Positions 32,501-42,949 of a stretch of 64,000 nucleotides of DNA are shown in pieces. Below the pieces are notes generated by a model that saw only the letters and a program-made list of their open reading frames with translations, was not told the origin of the DNA and searched no databases. The DNA comes from Isoetes taiwanensis (taxonomy: Eukaryota; Streptophyta; Lycopodiopsida; Isoetales; Isoetaceae): NCBI GenBank assembly GCA_021234155.1, contig JAJEKV010000085.1:4660036-4724035 (forward strand), written 5' to 3'. Every line of letters starts with the position of its first letter. Position 1 is the stretch's first letter. The position numbers and the translations under genes were made by a program.

Positions 32501-33600
32501 CTTTTTGTTAAGAAAAAGGATGGCTCCTTGAGGATGTGTATTGATTATAGGCAGCTCAATAAACATACCATCAAGAACCGCTATGCTTTGCCTAGGGCGG
32601 ATGATCTAATGGACCAGCTGCAAGGGGCCAAGTATTTTTCAAAGATTGATTTACGCTCCGGATATCATCAGATCAGAATTAGGGAGGACATCTATAAATC
32701 TGCCTTCCGCACTAGGTATGGGCATTATGAATTTACTGTTATGCCGTTTGGATTAACTAATGCCCCCGCAACCTTCATGCGATTGATGAATGACGTCTTC
32801 CGACAATACTTGGATGATTTTGTTGTTATTTTCTTTGACAACAATCTCATTTATAGTAAAACTCTGGAGGAGCATGAGCAACATCTTCGATTGGCCCTAC
32901 AAAAGTTAAGACGTCACCAACTTTTTGCCAAGTTCTCTAAGTGCAAGTTTGCCACTCCGAAGGTGGATTATTTGGGCCATGTCATTTCAGCAGAGGGAAT
33001 TGCTACCGACCCGACAAAGATAGAGGCAGTTAGAGAATGGCCTATTCCAGGTAATGTTTCCGAGGTCTGAAGTTTCTTGGGATTAGCAGGATATTATCGA
33101 AAATTTGTTAAGGATTTTGCAAAGATTGCAGCACCTCTTACTAATCTTACAAAGCATGAGAAGGTAAAGGATTGGATTGAGCATTGGAAGGCAAAGGTCC
33201 AGGGAAGTTTCCAGCAGCTTAAAGTTGCTCTAACGTTAGCACCAGTCCTCACATTGCCTGATCCTGAGAAGGATAAATTAGTGGCAACAGACGCCAGTAA
33301 GATTGCCACCGGTGAGGGTTATTGCCTATGATTCAAAGAAAATGAACGAGACGGAGCAGCGATACCCTACCCATGATCAGGAATTGTTAGCCGTTGTCCG
33401 CGCTCTGCGGATATGGAGACACTACCTTCTTGGTAGAAGATTCCAGCTGGATACGAATCATCAAAGTCTCCGTTACTTATCCATCCAGCCAAATCTCAAT
33501 CTCCGCCAGAGAAGATGGATGGAATTTCTGGAGGAGTATGACTTTGAGATTGTGTATAAGCCTGGGAAAAACAATGTGGTTGCGGATGCATTGTCACGCC
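32501..33600 (+). pseudogene. Chromovirus reverse transcriptase and RNase H, catalytic Asp changed
   Basis: RT copies element RNA into DNA. Seen: [54 protein letters not shown], then [13 protein letters not shown] where the family has two Asp at the active site; here the second is Asn. FLGLAGYYRKFV follows a TGA at 33068-33070 in place of the usual Arg codon (CGA to TGA is the simple change). The RNase H region starts at LVATDASKI, then a frameshift or small deletion near 33310, and resumes with RVIAYDSKKMNETEQRYPTH, ELLAVVRAL and ADALSRHPL. Three independent lesions make this enzyme dead. Confidence 0.92.
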
Positions 33601-35302
33601 ATCCCTTGGTAACCCGAACCCATTGTAATGCAATTTCCACACTCACCAGTGAGTATGGGAAACACATAGAACAAACCTTGGCCACGGATCCCGAGTTTCG
33701 TGATGTTTGGGACAGTTTGGCTAAGGAAGCTCGCACAGATAAGGAGCGTAAAGCTTTCCGTTCATATAAGAAAGAAGGCAAATTGTTATATTACAAGGAT
33801 AAGTTGTGTGTACCTGAGACTTCAGGAGTACGTAAGCTCATTCTCCATGACACGCACAACAGCCCTATAGCTGGACACGCAGGTTTTATGAAGACCTACT
33901 TTAAGATCCGCTCCAGTTATTTTTGGCCTTCGATGAAGAAAAACATTGCCAGGTACATTAAGCAGTGTCAAGTGTGTCAACAAACCAAGGCTGAGCAATT
34001 AAGGATTCCAGGAGAGTTGCAGCCGTTGGACGTGCCCAATACTAAGTGGGAAGTGATAACCATGGACTTCATTGTGGGCCTTCCACGTACTCTCCGTGGA
34101 TATGATGCATTGATGGTAGTGGTCGACAAATTGTCAAAAATGGCTCATTTCTTGCCATGTCGGACCACGGACACAGCCTTCGATACCGCGCTGCTATTTG
34201 CAAAGGAGATCTTCAGGTTGCACGGAATGCCACGAGTTATTGTATCCGACAGGGATCCCAAATTCGTAAGTGCCTTCTAGAAAGATTTCTTTGCTACCAT
34301 CCAGACCAAGCTTGCTATGAGTACGGCATATCACCCTCAGACGGATGGTCAGACTGAGCGTATCAATCGTATCATAGAAGATATGCTACGAAGTTATGTG
34401 TGGAGTAAGCAATCCCAATGGGCTGACTATATTTATCTGGTCGAATTTGCCTATAACAGTATGAAACAGAAGTCTTCCAGAATGTCTCCCTTTATGATAA
34501 ATTATGGTTATCAATGCCTTACTCCAGACACATGGCATAACCCCGTTTCTAAAGTGGAGGTTTCTCAACAACTCCTCCTAGAAATGCAAGCTTTGGTTGA
34601 GGAAGTACGTGGATACTTATTGGCTGCACGCAGTCGCCAGAAGAGTGTAGCCGATAAGCACAGGACCCACGAGTCTTCCAGGTGGGTGAATCGGTTTGGC
34701 TTAAGATTAAGGTAAAACAAGCTAAGCTTAAGATTGGTAACTGCAAGAAGTTGGCACCCAGATGGGCTGGGCCGTTCAAGATCACTGAACGTGTTGGGGA
34801 ACAAGCATATCGCCTGGAATTGCCACCCCGTTTGAAGATCCACAAGGTCTTTCATGTCAGTCTTCTAAAGCAGCACACCCCAGATCCAGAGCAGATCTTG
34901 GATATACACACCCTACTTGAAATGACAGAAGAGCAGTTAGATATAGTGCCTGAAGCTCTTCTTGATCGAGCATATAAGCAGACCAGAAGGACCCAGATGC
35001 TGCAATACTTGGTCAAGTGGAGACACTTGCCAGTTGAGGATGCTACGTGGGTGATGGAAACAGACCTTGAGAAGCACTATCCGGCCTTCATGCGGGAATC
35101 TCAAGGCCGCACCATCAACGATGCTATCAACCCCACTCCTGGCGGTAAGCTTCAAGGCTTGGTTCGCCGAGAATCATGCAGTAGAGGGGTAGATGCATCG
35201 TACTTAATAATAGTTACCGATGATAGGATCACCTTTGTGTTCCCTAGGACGTGGTGTACTGTCAGTGTGGACATGACCACGAGCTGCTTCAAAAGCATGT
35301 AG
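33601..35302 (+). pseudogene. Chromovirus integrase with C-terminal chromodomain
   Basis: The integrase zinc module is intact (HDTHNSPIAGHAGFM, CQVCQQTK). Catalytic residues: VITMDFIVGLP (Asp), VIVSDRDPKF (Asp), then a TAG at 34278-34280 where Trp is expected (SAFW), and the Glu in QTDGQTERINR. A frameshift near 34680 leads to the GPF/Y-type region (KLAPRWAGPFKITERVG, KIHKVFHVSLLK). A chromodomain follows (YLVKWRHLPVEDATWVMETD, about 35010-35070); the first aromatic cage residue is not obvious. Chromodomains of this lineage guide integration to histone-marked chromatin. About 70 further codons of unknown type run to 35302. Confidence 0.92.
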
Positions 35303-35789
35303 TTGGTAAGCCACATACATCTCGGCTATAATAGGAACTTGACCATTCCTTATGCCGCAATGAATTGCGAACCATAGGCATGATAAGCTTCCCCGTAGCT
35401 AGATTTTCTTTTATTTCTTATAGGGGGGGTGGTCCCTTCAACCACAACTTAATCATCTTATCTATATTGTATATACTGATGTATTCACATGTGCAGGCCA
35501 GTGACCAGTACGTGACCTGCCCATGTAGAGAGGATTGCTGATACCCCGACTTTTCCAGCTTTCATTGTGTTTACATGTCCTTCCTTCTGGTTAGTCTGAT
35601 ATTTGACATTGGAGTTCGGTCCTTCAACTTTTTGTTTATGATAATCATGTGAAATGCACCTCGGTGCTTAAACTGTTTTAAACTTTAAAGTTTTAATATA
35701 TTACCTTCGGAAATAAGGAATTACCTTCCTTCATAAGGTCATTTACTATATTTGTATCTAACCCCAATGTTGAGGACAGCATTAATTCT
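35303..35789 (+). other. 3' untranslated region of the chromovirus
   Basis: No gene. Sequence between the last pol codon and the polypurine tract. Confidence 0.6.
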
Positions 35790-35802
35790 AAGGAGGGGAG
35801 AA
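35790..35802 (+). promoter_or_regulatory. Polypurine tract
   Basis: AAGGAGGGGAGAA lies immediately before the TG start of the 3' LTR, the position and composition of a plus-strand primer. Confidence 0.9.
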
Positions 35803-37420
35803 TGTGACGTTCTAAGTATTTATACAGTATACGTATAATTATATTGACACGTCACCCAGTATAGATACGCCACCATGGGGTATGGTAACCTAGGGGGTTG
35901 ACCAAAAAGGGATTAAATTAGCTATGCTAATTTAATTATTAAGGATAATAACCTATAATTAAGGAATTAATATTTAAGAAGGATAATTAAGCTAATTATG
36001 GTTTGGGAAGGCGCCACCTGGCCAAACTCGATTGGCCAGCATGGGGAATACTACTTTGAACCATTAAGGTGGATCACCACCCCCATATCAACCATAATCG
36101 ACCAAGAGGAGCTGAGCGCCTACCTTTGCCAAGCTGAGCGCCTACCTTTGCCAAGCACTTATACCCGTGTAACCAGAGCTGAGCACCAAGTTTCAGGAAG
36201 ATGGAAGCACCCAATGACAACGGATCCAGCAGGAACTCAGGTGGGTGGTTAGTATAGCTTGAGAATTCTAGGGTAGCGCCCCTGTTGGGCACTTGTTGTG
36301 TTGTTTCATCTGTTCTCTCTGTGCTTTACTTGTAGGAACTAACCCTTGATTGTAAAGGTAAGTTCTCTTTATATTCTGATTCTGGTTTTGCTCTTAAAGG
36401 ATGGATTGATAATTCTTTGCATAGTATTACTCTGGAAATGGGGGAATTAAGGGGGGTAGAGACCTCTGAGCCATGATAGTAGGATGCTCCTAGGTTGATC
36501 CCTGTATTTCTCATTAGTTGCGGCCTGTGTACAAGAGACCACCGAGTCGTGGATGCTATGGAGTGACTTAGCACCAAACAAGGGACACAGTGGTGAAGTG
36601 GGGATGGGGTCTTGCACGAACATAAAAGGCTCCTGAGACTCCTACAGTGGGCTAGGCCTGATAGCCGGTCACGTAGAGGGCCGGGTATGGGTCTGACACT
36701 CCCTGGGTGTAGAGGTGTGATCCGTATGGAGCATCTTGCACTTTGAGTAGATTTAGGGTGAGTAAGTCGGGTACGGATGCGGGGGTCGCTGATGCGGCAC
36801 GTATTCTCTAGCTCACCCATGGAACCACTGTGATCCTGGAAGGGGACGCTTCCCCGACCTGCCTCATCGGACGGGGCTACATGAACCCTGTAGTAGGCTC
36901 GTAGGGTGATACCTTGAGTCTGCGTGTCCGGAAGGCTATAGTGACGCCATAGCATCTGCAAAGTGTGCACAGGAGGGGCGGATGGAGTGGACAACCCTAG
37001 CCGATGTTCTATGCCAGCCAACGCCATGTCAAGATTCGGTCTGCTGATCTCTTGAGACCTAGCCGTCAGTCGATCCTCACTGGAGTCTGAGCCGGGGTAG
37101 AACCATGGGCTTGGGGTGTTTTCCTTAGTATTAAATGCATATTCTTTGTTGTTGTCACTTGGATGGATGTGCCACCCCTCGGGGTGTTAAATTATGATAT
37201 GATTATGCTGTGTGCTGACCTTGTATTCACGCTTCCGCGACGTAGGAGCCCCATTGAAGGCGTGGGCCGAATGACCCCTCTGTGTCCTTCACTTGAGCAT
37301 CTTCCTATAGATGGCCCGAGTTAGATGGAGGGCCCTGCTCATGGTGAGTTGGTCGCCATGGGAGGGGAAAGTCCCCGTATGTATACGTCCGAGTGTCGTA
37401 TATGTTCAGGGAGCATCACA
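35803..37420 (+). repeat. 3' LTR, complete, 1,618 bp
   Basis: Starts TGTGACGTTC and ends GCATCACA, so it has TGTGA...TCACA inverted termini. Its last 530 bp match the 5' LTR fragment. A ~20-bp direct duplication (AGCTGAGCGCCTACCTTTGC) lies at 36111-36150. Frames open across the LTR on the minus strand (36326-37027) have no recognisable content. The base after the LTR (TCCAG) would be the target duplication, but its left partner is lost. Confidence 0.93.
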
Positions 37421-38112
37421 TCCAGGATGGTACCATTCTTCCAAGGCATACGGTTTCAAATATGCATATCAAAATGTCACCTACATCTTACTGATGTAAA
37501 GGACAAGTTTTAACCTTTATACCATGACCACTGATTTAATATTTCTATGGCATGGTCTTAATTCAAAGTCTACACAATCCAGAACATGTTTCATGTCCCA
37601 AATGCAATTCACGAGATATTTAAGACTAAAATATGAAAGGTAGAGGTCAAAAAACTTTACTGCAGTAACTGTATTATACATTAAGTATTCAATTGCTGGT
37701 TTTTCCCTTTCAGCCACAGATGATCACAGTTTTATGCTTAAAAGAAAGGTAACTATTGCATAACATGATTCATTTATTCAAAGTGATTGTTCCATTATAG
37801 TAGAATCTCCATTCTCAACAATAGGGAATGAATGACTACTAGTTCAATAAACAAGAAAAAATATAGTATCTTATAGGGTAAGCTTCAGCCTACTGTAGAA
37901 CCTCTAGAGAGCTCTAAAATATTCTTAGCATGGAGTATATAACAAATCTGTTGTATTCTGCAGATATCTCAAAAAATCAATTTACAAGACAGACCGTTTA
38001 CTGTCCATGTCTTGACCCAAAATATGGTAATCAAATGTATATGTAATTGCCCAAAACAAAGGGCCCTAAATGCAACAGAGTACCTTGGGCATACAACGTG
38101 TGTGGACAGGAA
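37421..38112. other. AT-rich flank, no gene recognised
   Basis: Right flank of the chromovirus. No coding signal; no continuation of the copia fragment that abuts the left end. Confidence 0.5.
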
Positions 38113-38125
38113 CCTGTTCAGCTAG

Positions 38126-38721
38126 GAAAAGAGGAGAAAAGGAATGGGAGTAAAGGCACGTATAAAAGGAAAAAAGAGAAAGGAAAAAGGGAACGGAAAA
38201 AAAAAAAGCATAGAAAAAAAAGGGAAGAGGGAAAAGGCAAAGAAAGGGGAAAAAGGAAGGAAAAAATAGTAGGGGAAAAGGGAAAAAAAGAATAGAAAAA
38301 TAGAGGGGAAAAGGAAATGGAAAAAGGGCGCCGGGAAAAGGGAAAAGGAGAAAAAGGTAAGGAAAAAAGCAGAACAGGAAAAGGGTGGGACAAAGAAGAC
38401 TGACCAAGTGCATGGGAAAAGGGAAAGGGAAAAAAAAAAAGAAAAACGGAGGGGAAAGGAACCTGGTGAAAGGGCACGAGAAAAAGGAGAAAGGGGAAGG
38501 GAAAAGGGCACGGGAAAAGGGGGAAGAGGGAAAGAGTGAAGAAAGAGGAAAAGGGAAGCAAAAAAAACATAAAGAAAAGTAAAGGAAAAGGTTAGAAAAG
38601 AGGAAAATGGAAGGGAAAATGACATGAGAAAGGGAAAAGGAAAAGGGAAAATAAAAAGAGGGGGAAAGGGAAGACAAAAAGGGCATCGAGAAAATCGAAA
38701 GAGAGAAAGAACAGGAAAAGG
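38126..38721. repeat. ~600-bp polypurine tract (GGGAAAAGG family)
   Basis: Nearly every base on the plus strand is A or G; units such as GGGAAAAGGAAAAGG recur with a 6-12-bp period and few pyrimidines. Frames on the minus strand (Phe/Pro/Ser/Leu-rich, up to 232 codons) are a by-product of this composition. Confidence 0.93.
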
Positions 38722-38872
38722 GGCTCGCCAGGCCCTTACCAGACGAAATTGCCTCCTCCGGCACATTATCTCACGTGAAGTCTAGGGGGGAGTAAATTTC
38801 ATGTCACATTGCATTGTATTGACCACAACTTTAGAAAAATGTTACCCATCCCTTTTAACAATGCACACAGAA

Positions 38873-38996
38873 TTATTATAGATTTTAATCTAGGCTTATA
38901 ATACACTGAAATTTCCTTCCCCCTAACTTTACATTATAGATTTTAATCTAGGCTTGTAATACACTGAAATTTCATTCCCCCTAACTTTACATTATC
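38873..38996. repeat. Tandem duplication, ~62-bp unit
   Basis: ATTATAGATTTTAATCTAGG ... CTTTAC is repeated twice in direct order, with two mismatches seen. Confidence 0.9.
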
Positions 38997-39403
38997 AAGA
39001 ACATAATCTTAGGGTGGAATCACATATGTGCCCGGCCAAGACCTCATTTTTTTACTTTTGGGCATGGGCCCAGCCGGTGGACATCACATTTGTGCCCACT
39101 AAAATGTGACATGTCATCAGATTTGGCTTTTCCACGGTGGATATAGAAGAAGGCAGAATAGATACACAATTTACATTCTCCTATTCTTCTCCAGAGAACC
39201 GGAGAAAGGTTGATGCGGACTAGAACCTCGCCAACAGGTATCCCAAAAACTTGATCTTCATTTAGGTATTCTTGTGTCAAACATTATTCTATCAAATCTT
39301 TTGGTTGCCGTTATTTTTGTATTTTTGTTTGAGCTTGTGGTTTTTAGCTAATTAGCTACACTCCTTTATTATATTGTAAGGTATCCTTGTTTGAGTTTGC
39401 AGA

Positions 39404-39831
39404 ATGGATATTGATTCTCCAACAGAACAGCAATGCTGCTATTTAAACTTACATGGTGTAGAGGAGATTTCGGATAATTTAAAATGTTTGGAAGAGAAAA
39501 TTTCAAATAGTCCTGCAGTAACTCAATCAGAGCAGCATCAATTAATGCAAATCTTTTATTGATGATGGTGCAGCTATTGAATACATGCAATGGATCTGAA
39601 ATTCAGAAATCTTGTGAATATGGAATTTACAAAGTTCTCGGAGCTTCATTATCTGCGAATGAAGCGTATTGCAGAAATCTTCATTATGGTCAAGCAACAG
39701 TTGCAGTACAAATTCCTCCAGATGCCACTAGACGGAATGCCCTTGCAAAGATTCTCTTTGAAAAGAAAACTAATGAGCTCATTAGCAAGCGGTATGGAAC
39801 TGCTATCAAAGAATCAGACTCCGAAAATTAA
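39404..39831 (+). pseudogene. Hypothetical small coding fragment, frameshifted
   Basis: After a splice-acceptor-like TTTGCAG, a frame begins MDIDSPTEQQCCYLNLHG and stops at 39562. A second frame from about 39562 reads GSEIQKSCEYGIYKVLG, PPDATRRNALAKILFEKKTN and stops at 39829-39831. Composition suits coding sequence and the two look like parts of one gene. A faint likeness of the second part to BEN-type DNA-binding tails of transposon proteins is only an impression. No family claimed. Confidence 0.35.
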
Positions 39832-42240
39832 TCCTACCATAGGTATGTTAACTTTTTCTAGAATGATTTTTTTTGTCGAAAGGTTCATGCTCTGTGTTCT
39901 AAATCTTGTTGTAGTGACTTTCAATTGTTGGCATACAGGATTATGTCTCTGGAGATGCTCGAATGTTAAAATGGTCATGATGATGTCATTGTAGTAAAGA
40001 AGAAAGTGGAGAGCAAAATTCTAGTCTCTTATTTTGTTGCAAACTAAAGCTTTTCGTATTGTTATGTTATGTTTTTCTATGTTACTCTTTTTAGATTGCA
40101 AGCTCTTGTACATTGCAGGACATTCAGAATTTTTTGAAGGCTGAATGGCTGATGCTGATCACAAGCTGTTCATGCATGTGAAAAAATGGCTTTAACTTAA
40201 AGGCTGATGCACGGTACTTCTTGCTGCATGGTACTTTTGTGTTGCATGGTACTTCTTGTTGCAGAAAATGGCCCCTGCACAATACTGATGCCTACTGGAG
40301 GATATGTCACCACATTGATGTACATATTTGAAGGCTTTACGGTTACTTTCCAAAAAAGGAGCTAGTTTTCTTAGTGCCTATGTTTGTGTAGCCAAATGAA
40401 CAATTCTTATGTAAGTTGAATCCAGTGCTTGTTGTGGAGTACATTGGGTGTCATTTGTATGTTGTTGATCTTTGTTGGCCTCCGGATGTTAATTGAAGAT
40501 CACCTGTGCATGGAGTTTTTGTCGCAAATTGTTTGGCCTCTCTGTTATTTTGGTTTAAGTTTGAGGGAGAACCTGTGCATGGAGTTTTTATTGCAGATTG
40601 TTTGGCATCCTCTATTCTTTTGGTCTAAGTTTGAGGAAAATTCTTGAAGCAATCATTTGGGTCTGTTCTACTTTGCTCTTTAGTGCCAGTGTATCCCTTA
40701 AGCTCTGCCTTCCCTGGTCGAATGTTGCATCAGGCCTTTTGAGGCAGATTCTTGAAGCAATCATTTTGGATCCATGCTGCTTTGCACTTTAATGCCAGTC
40801 ATTCCTTAATCCTTTATCTTCGCGGTCATTCTTTAATCCTTGATCTTTGCCTTCCATTCCTGCCCTGGTCAGATGTTGCATCAGGCTCTTTACAGAATAT
40901 AAAGTTGAACTAGCTTAGGATGGTGACCACTCAGGTTGATGTGCTTGGTTCTTTTTCTGTTATTTCATTTTCATTTGTTTGTTTCTTCCTAATAGGGGAG
41001 CTGGTCAATATAGATAGCTTATGAAATGGTTGACAATTAAATGATTTAACAATCTTATGCTTGTGAGTCACGTTTTTACCTTTGCCTGCAAGTGCTGTTG
41101 AAGAATCGGGTTGTCTGCAGCTTTAATCTGCACATGTTTTAAGAATTAAATTTGTTGCTGCTAGCGGCAAAGAAGTTGGCTACATTCATCCATATTGGGC
41201 ATCGACATGATGTAAATTGAAACACAGTGAGAAGATAAGACATGCACTTTTTGTCCTCAAAAAGGATAAAAAGAAAATAAGAAAAAGAACATTTATCATA
41301 AGGGACCTTGGTAAGGTGGGAACTGAAGACATAACTGAAAAGAGATAAAGAAAAACATCATGATCACCATGTAGAAATAAACATGAGCATTGAAATAACC
41401 TGCAAGAATGCAGATACCTATTCATGGGTTTTGCTAATCAGTACTAAAACCATACCTGTAACAACTCAACAACTGAAGCATTTGCTGTAGCAGCAGCGCC
41501 ACCTTCCATCTTGCTGCTTCTTGGAGCCATCCTTTACAAGCCTTGCTAAATCCCAAGCAAAAGATCTTAGATTGACTACAAGCTGCCATTCCACTGTACA
41601 CGAAATCTGCACCAGAAAAACAAAAAGGTTTGCAGGCTTCATGCATGATCTGATGATGTGCATTGGGCTATCCAAGCCACATCAGTGTGAAGAATGTCCC
41701 GTTATGAGGATCTAAAAGAATGAGAGGATAGAAAAGAAAGTAGTGCTGCATCTTGAAATATTTCTTCTTGGTCTTGGAAGTTGTCTGTACATGCTTCAGC
41801 ATATATCTTTCAGTTTAGAAAGAAGGTTGCTGTGTTAAGTTTCTCGTCCATGCATGCTTATTTTTTTGGCACTTGCATTTTCTTCCCATGTTTGTCTATC
41901 TCATGTCCAGATTCTTTTATTGACGTATCTTTGGAGGCTGACTGGCTTGTCTCCTTTAATGATTTCTCTTTCTTTCATGCCTCAGTCAGGTCATGTGCTC
42001 TCACTGCAGTCATGGGCTGGCCTAATAGTCATGGGCCGGCCTAATAGTCTCACTACAGTCATGGGCTGGGCCTAATAGTCAATTATGTAAATGAAAACTT
42101 GGATTACATGGCAAAGGTTCGCATCATGAAGTAGTCATGTGATTAAATATTATTTATGTCATGCTTTGTATTGTCTATGCAGATGTTTTATTGCACATCC
42201 ATGATGTGTGATCGTGCCTTTCACAAGCATGTTTTTGCCC
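39832..42240. other. Spacer with several tandem duplications, no gene recognised
   Basis: Duplicated units: ACCTGTGCATGGAGTTTTT at about 40502 and 40570 (about 70-bp unit); ATTCTTGAAGCAATCATTT at about 40639 and 40750 (about 110-bp unit); GTCATGGGC(T/C)GGCCTAATA, three copies at 42008-42080. Short frames show no recognisable product. Confidence 0.5.
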
Positions 42241-42241
42241 C

Positions 42242-42362
42242 GTGCGCAAATCATACACATTTGTTTTCTTTAACTGGTGATACAACAATCATTTCCAGGT
42301 CTTGTGCGCAAATCATACACATTTGTTTTCTTTAACTGGTGATACAACAATCATTTCCAGGT
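42242..42362. repeat. 60-bp tandem duplication spanning a splice acceptor
   Basis: The segment from GTGCGCAAATCATACACATT to CATTTCCAGGTCTT occurs twice back to back (42242-42301 and 42302-42361). Both copies end in a TTTCCAG acceptor-like sequence, so the following PPO-like exon has two candidate 3' splice sites. Confidence 0.9.
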
Positions 42363-42949
42363 CTTGTGATCAGCCAGCAATATCCAGCAAGTGCACTAAG
42401 GTGTTTTGCCAAGCCACAGGGCCAGTCGAACTGAGTCGACGTGACTGCTTGTTCTCTGCATTGAGTGCATTGCCTGTGATGATGTGGACCCAGAGATCAT
42501 CTGCAGAATCTGAAGACATTCCACAGTATGGCCCTGGAATTGAAGCTGAACAAAAGACAATGAAGGGGGTTCCGTTTAAGGCCATTGTCAAGCGGCCCCC
42601 AGAAGCATTCACCAGTAGGAAAAACAATCAGGAAGAAGTATTGAGCATTGGGTTGGAGGTTCCTAGGTCAAAGGTGACTGGTTTTAATGTCTTCATCAAT
42701 TTACCAAATGCTGATGCAGACACGCCTGTGGCAATAAAAGAATATGTAGCCTCTCACATTAACTTAATTGGATCTGGAGCACCTGATTCGTATCGCCACA
42801 CGAGGCTTAGAGTTGGTATTGGAGATACAATTGAGGACCTTGGCCTTTCCAACGCATCAGAGATTTTAGTGACAATTGTGCCTCGTGGTGCTGAGAAAGA
42901 TATGCCTGTATACGTTAAAGGAGTTCATATTGAGACAGAAGACCTTTAG
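42362..42949 (+). CDS. Polyphenol-oxidase C-terminal (KFDV-type) domain protein or exon, with a twin-arginine motif but no tyrosinase domain
   Basis: The exon begins after TTTCCAG at 42361 and ends with TAG at 42947-42949. It carries ELSRRDCLFSALSALPVMM, an RR motif followed by a hydrophobic run like the Tat-dependent thylakoid signal of plant PPOs. Next come FKAIVKRPPEAF, EEVLSIGLEVPRSKVTGFNV, FINLPNADADTPV, the TRLRVGIGDTIEDLGL block and ILVTIVPRGAEKDMPVYVKG: the order of the PPO1_KFDV domain that normally follows the copper domain. No HxxxH copper sites occur here or in the preceding 3 kb. It could be a small lumenal protein, or a PPO gene whose middle was deleted. A first exon with a transit peptide was not found. 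Frame intact. Confidence 0.72.
   Translation, partial: SCDQPAISSKCTKVFCQATGPVELSRRDCLFSALSALPVMMWTQRSSAESEDIPQYGPGIEAEQKTMKGVPFKAIVKRPPEAFTSRKNNQEEVLSIGLEVPRSKVTGFNVFINLPNADADTPVAIKEYVASHINLIGSGAPDSYRHTRLRVGIGDTIEDLGLSNASEILVTIVPRGAEKDMPVYVKGVHIETEDL

Larger units (their letters stand above)
19243..37420 (+). mobile_element. Giant Ty3/gypsy chromovirus carrying extra ORFs including a histone H3 fusion
   Basis: Boundaries: truncated 5' LTR (19243-19772), PBS (19774-19785), internal region to 35802, PPT, and complete 3' LTR (35803-37420). The internal region is about 16.0 kb, or 12.5 kb without the nested TIR element at 21627-25116, against roughly 4-6 kb for ordinary chromoviruses. The excess lies between the PBS and gag (19786-30356) and holds ORFs A, B and C, all on the sense strand. 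LTR copies differ at 8 of 530 aligned positions by eye, yet the coding region has stops, frameshifts and a damaged RT site. The first ~1,088 bp of the 5' LTR and any left target-site duplication are missing. Confidence 0.85.

Noticed and set aside
36326-37027. 233-codon minus-strand frame inside the 3' LTR
   Set aside because: No recognisable content, antisense to the element, and present only as part of LTR sequence.
38066-38766. Long Phe/Pro/Ser-rich frames on the minus strand (up to 232 codons)
   Set aside because: They are the direct result of a polypurine tract; three frames are open at once.
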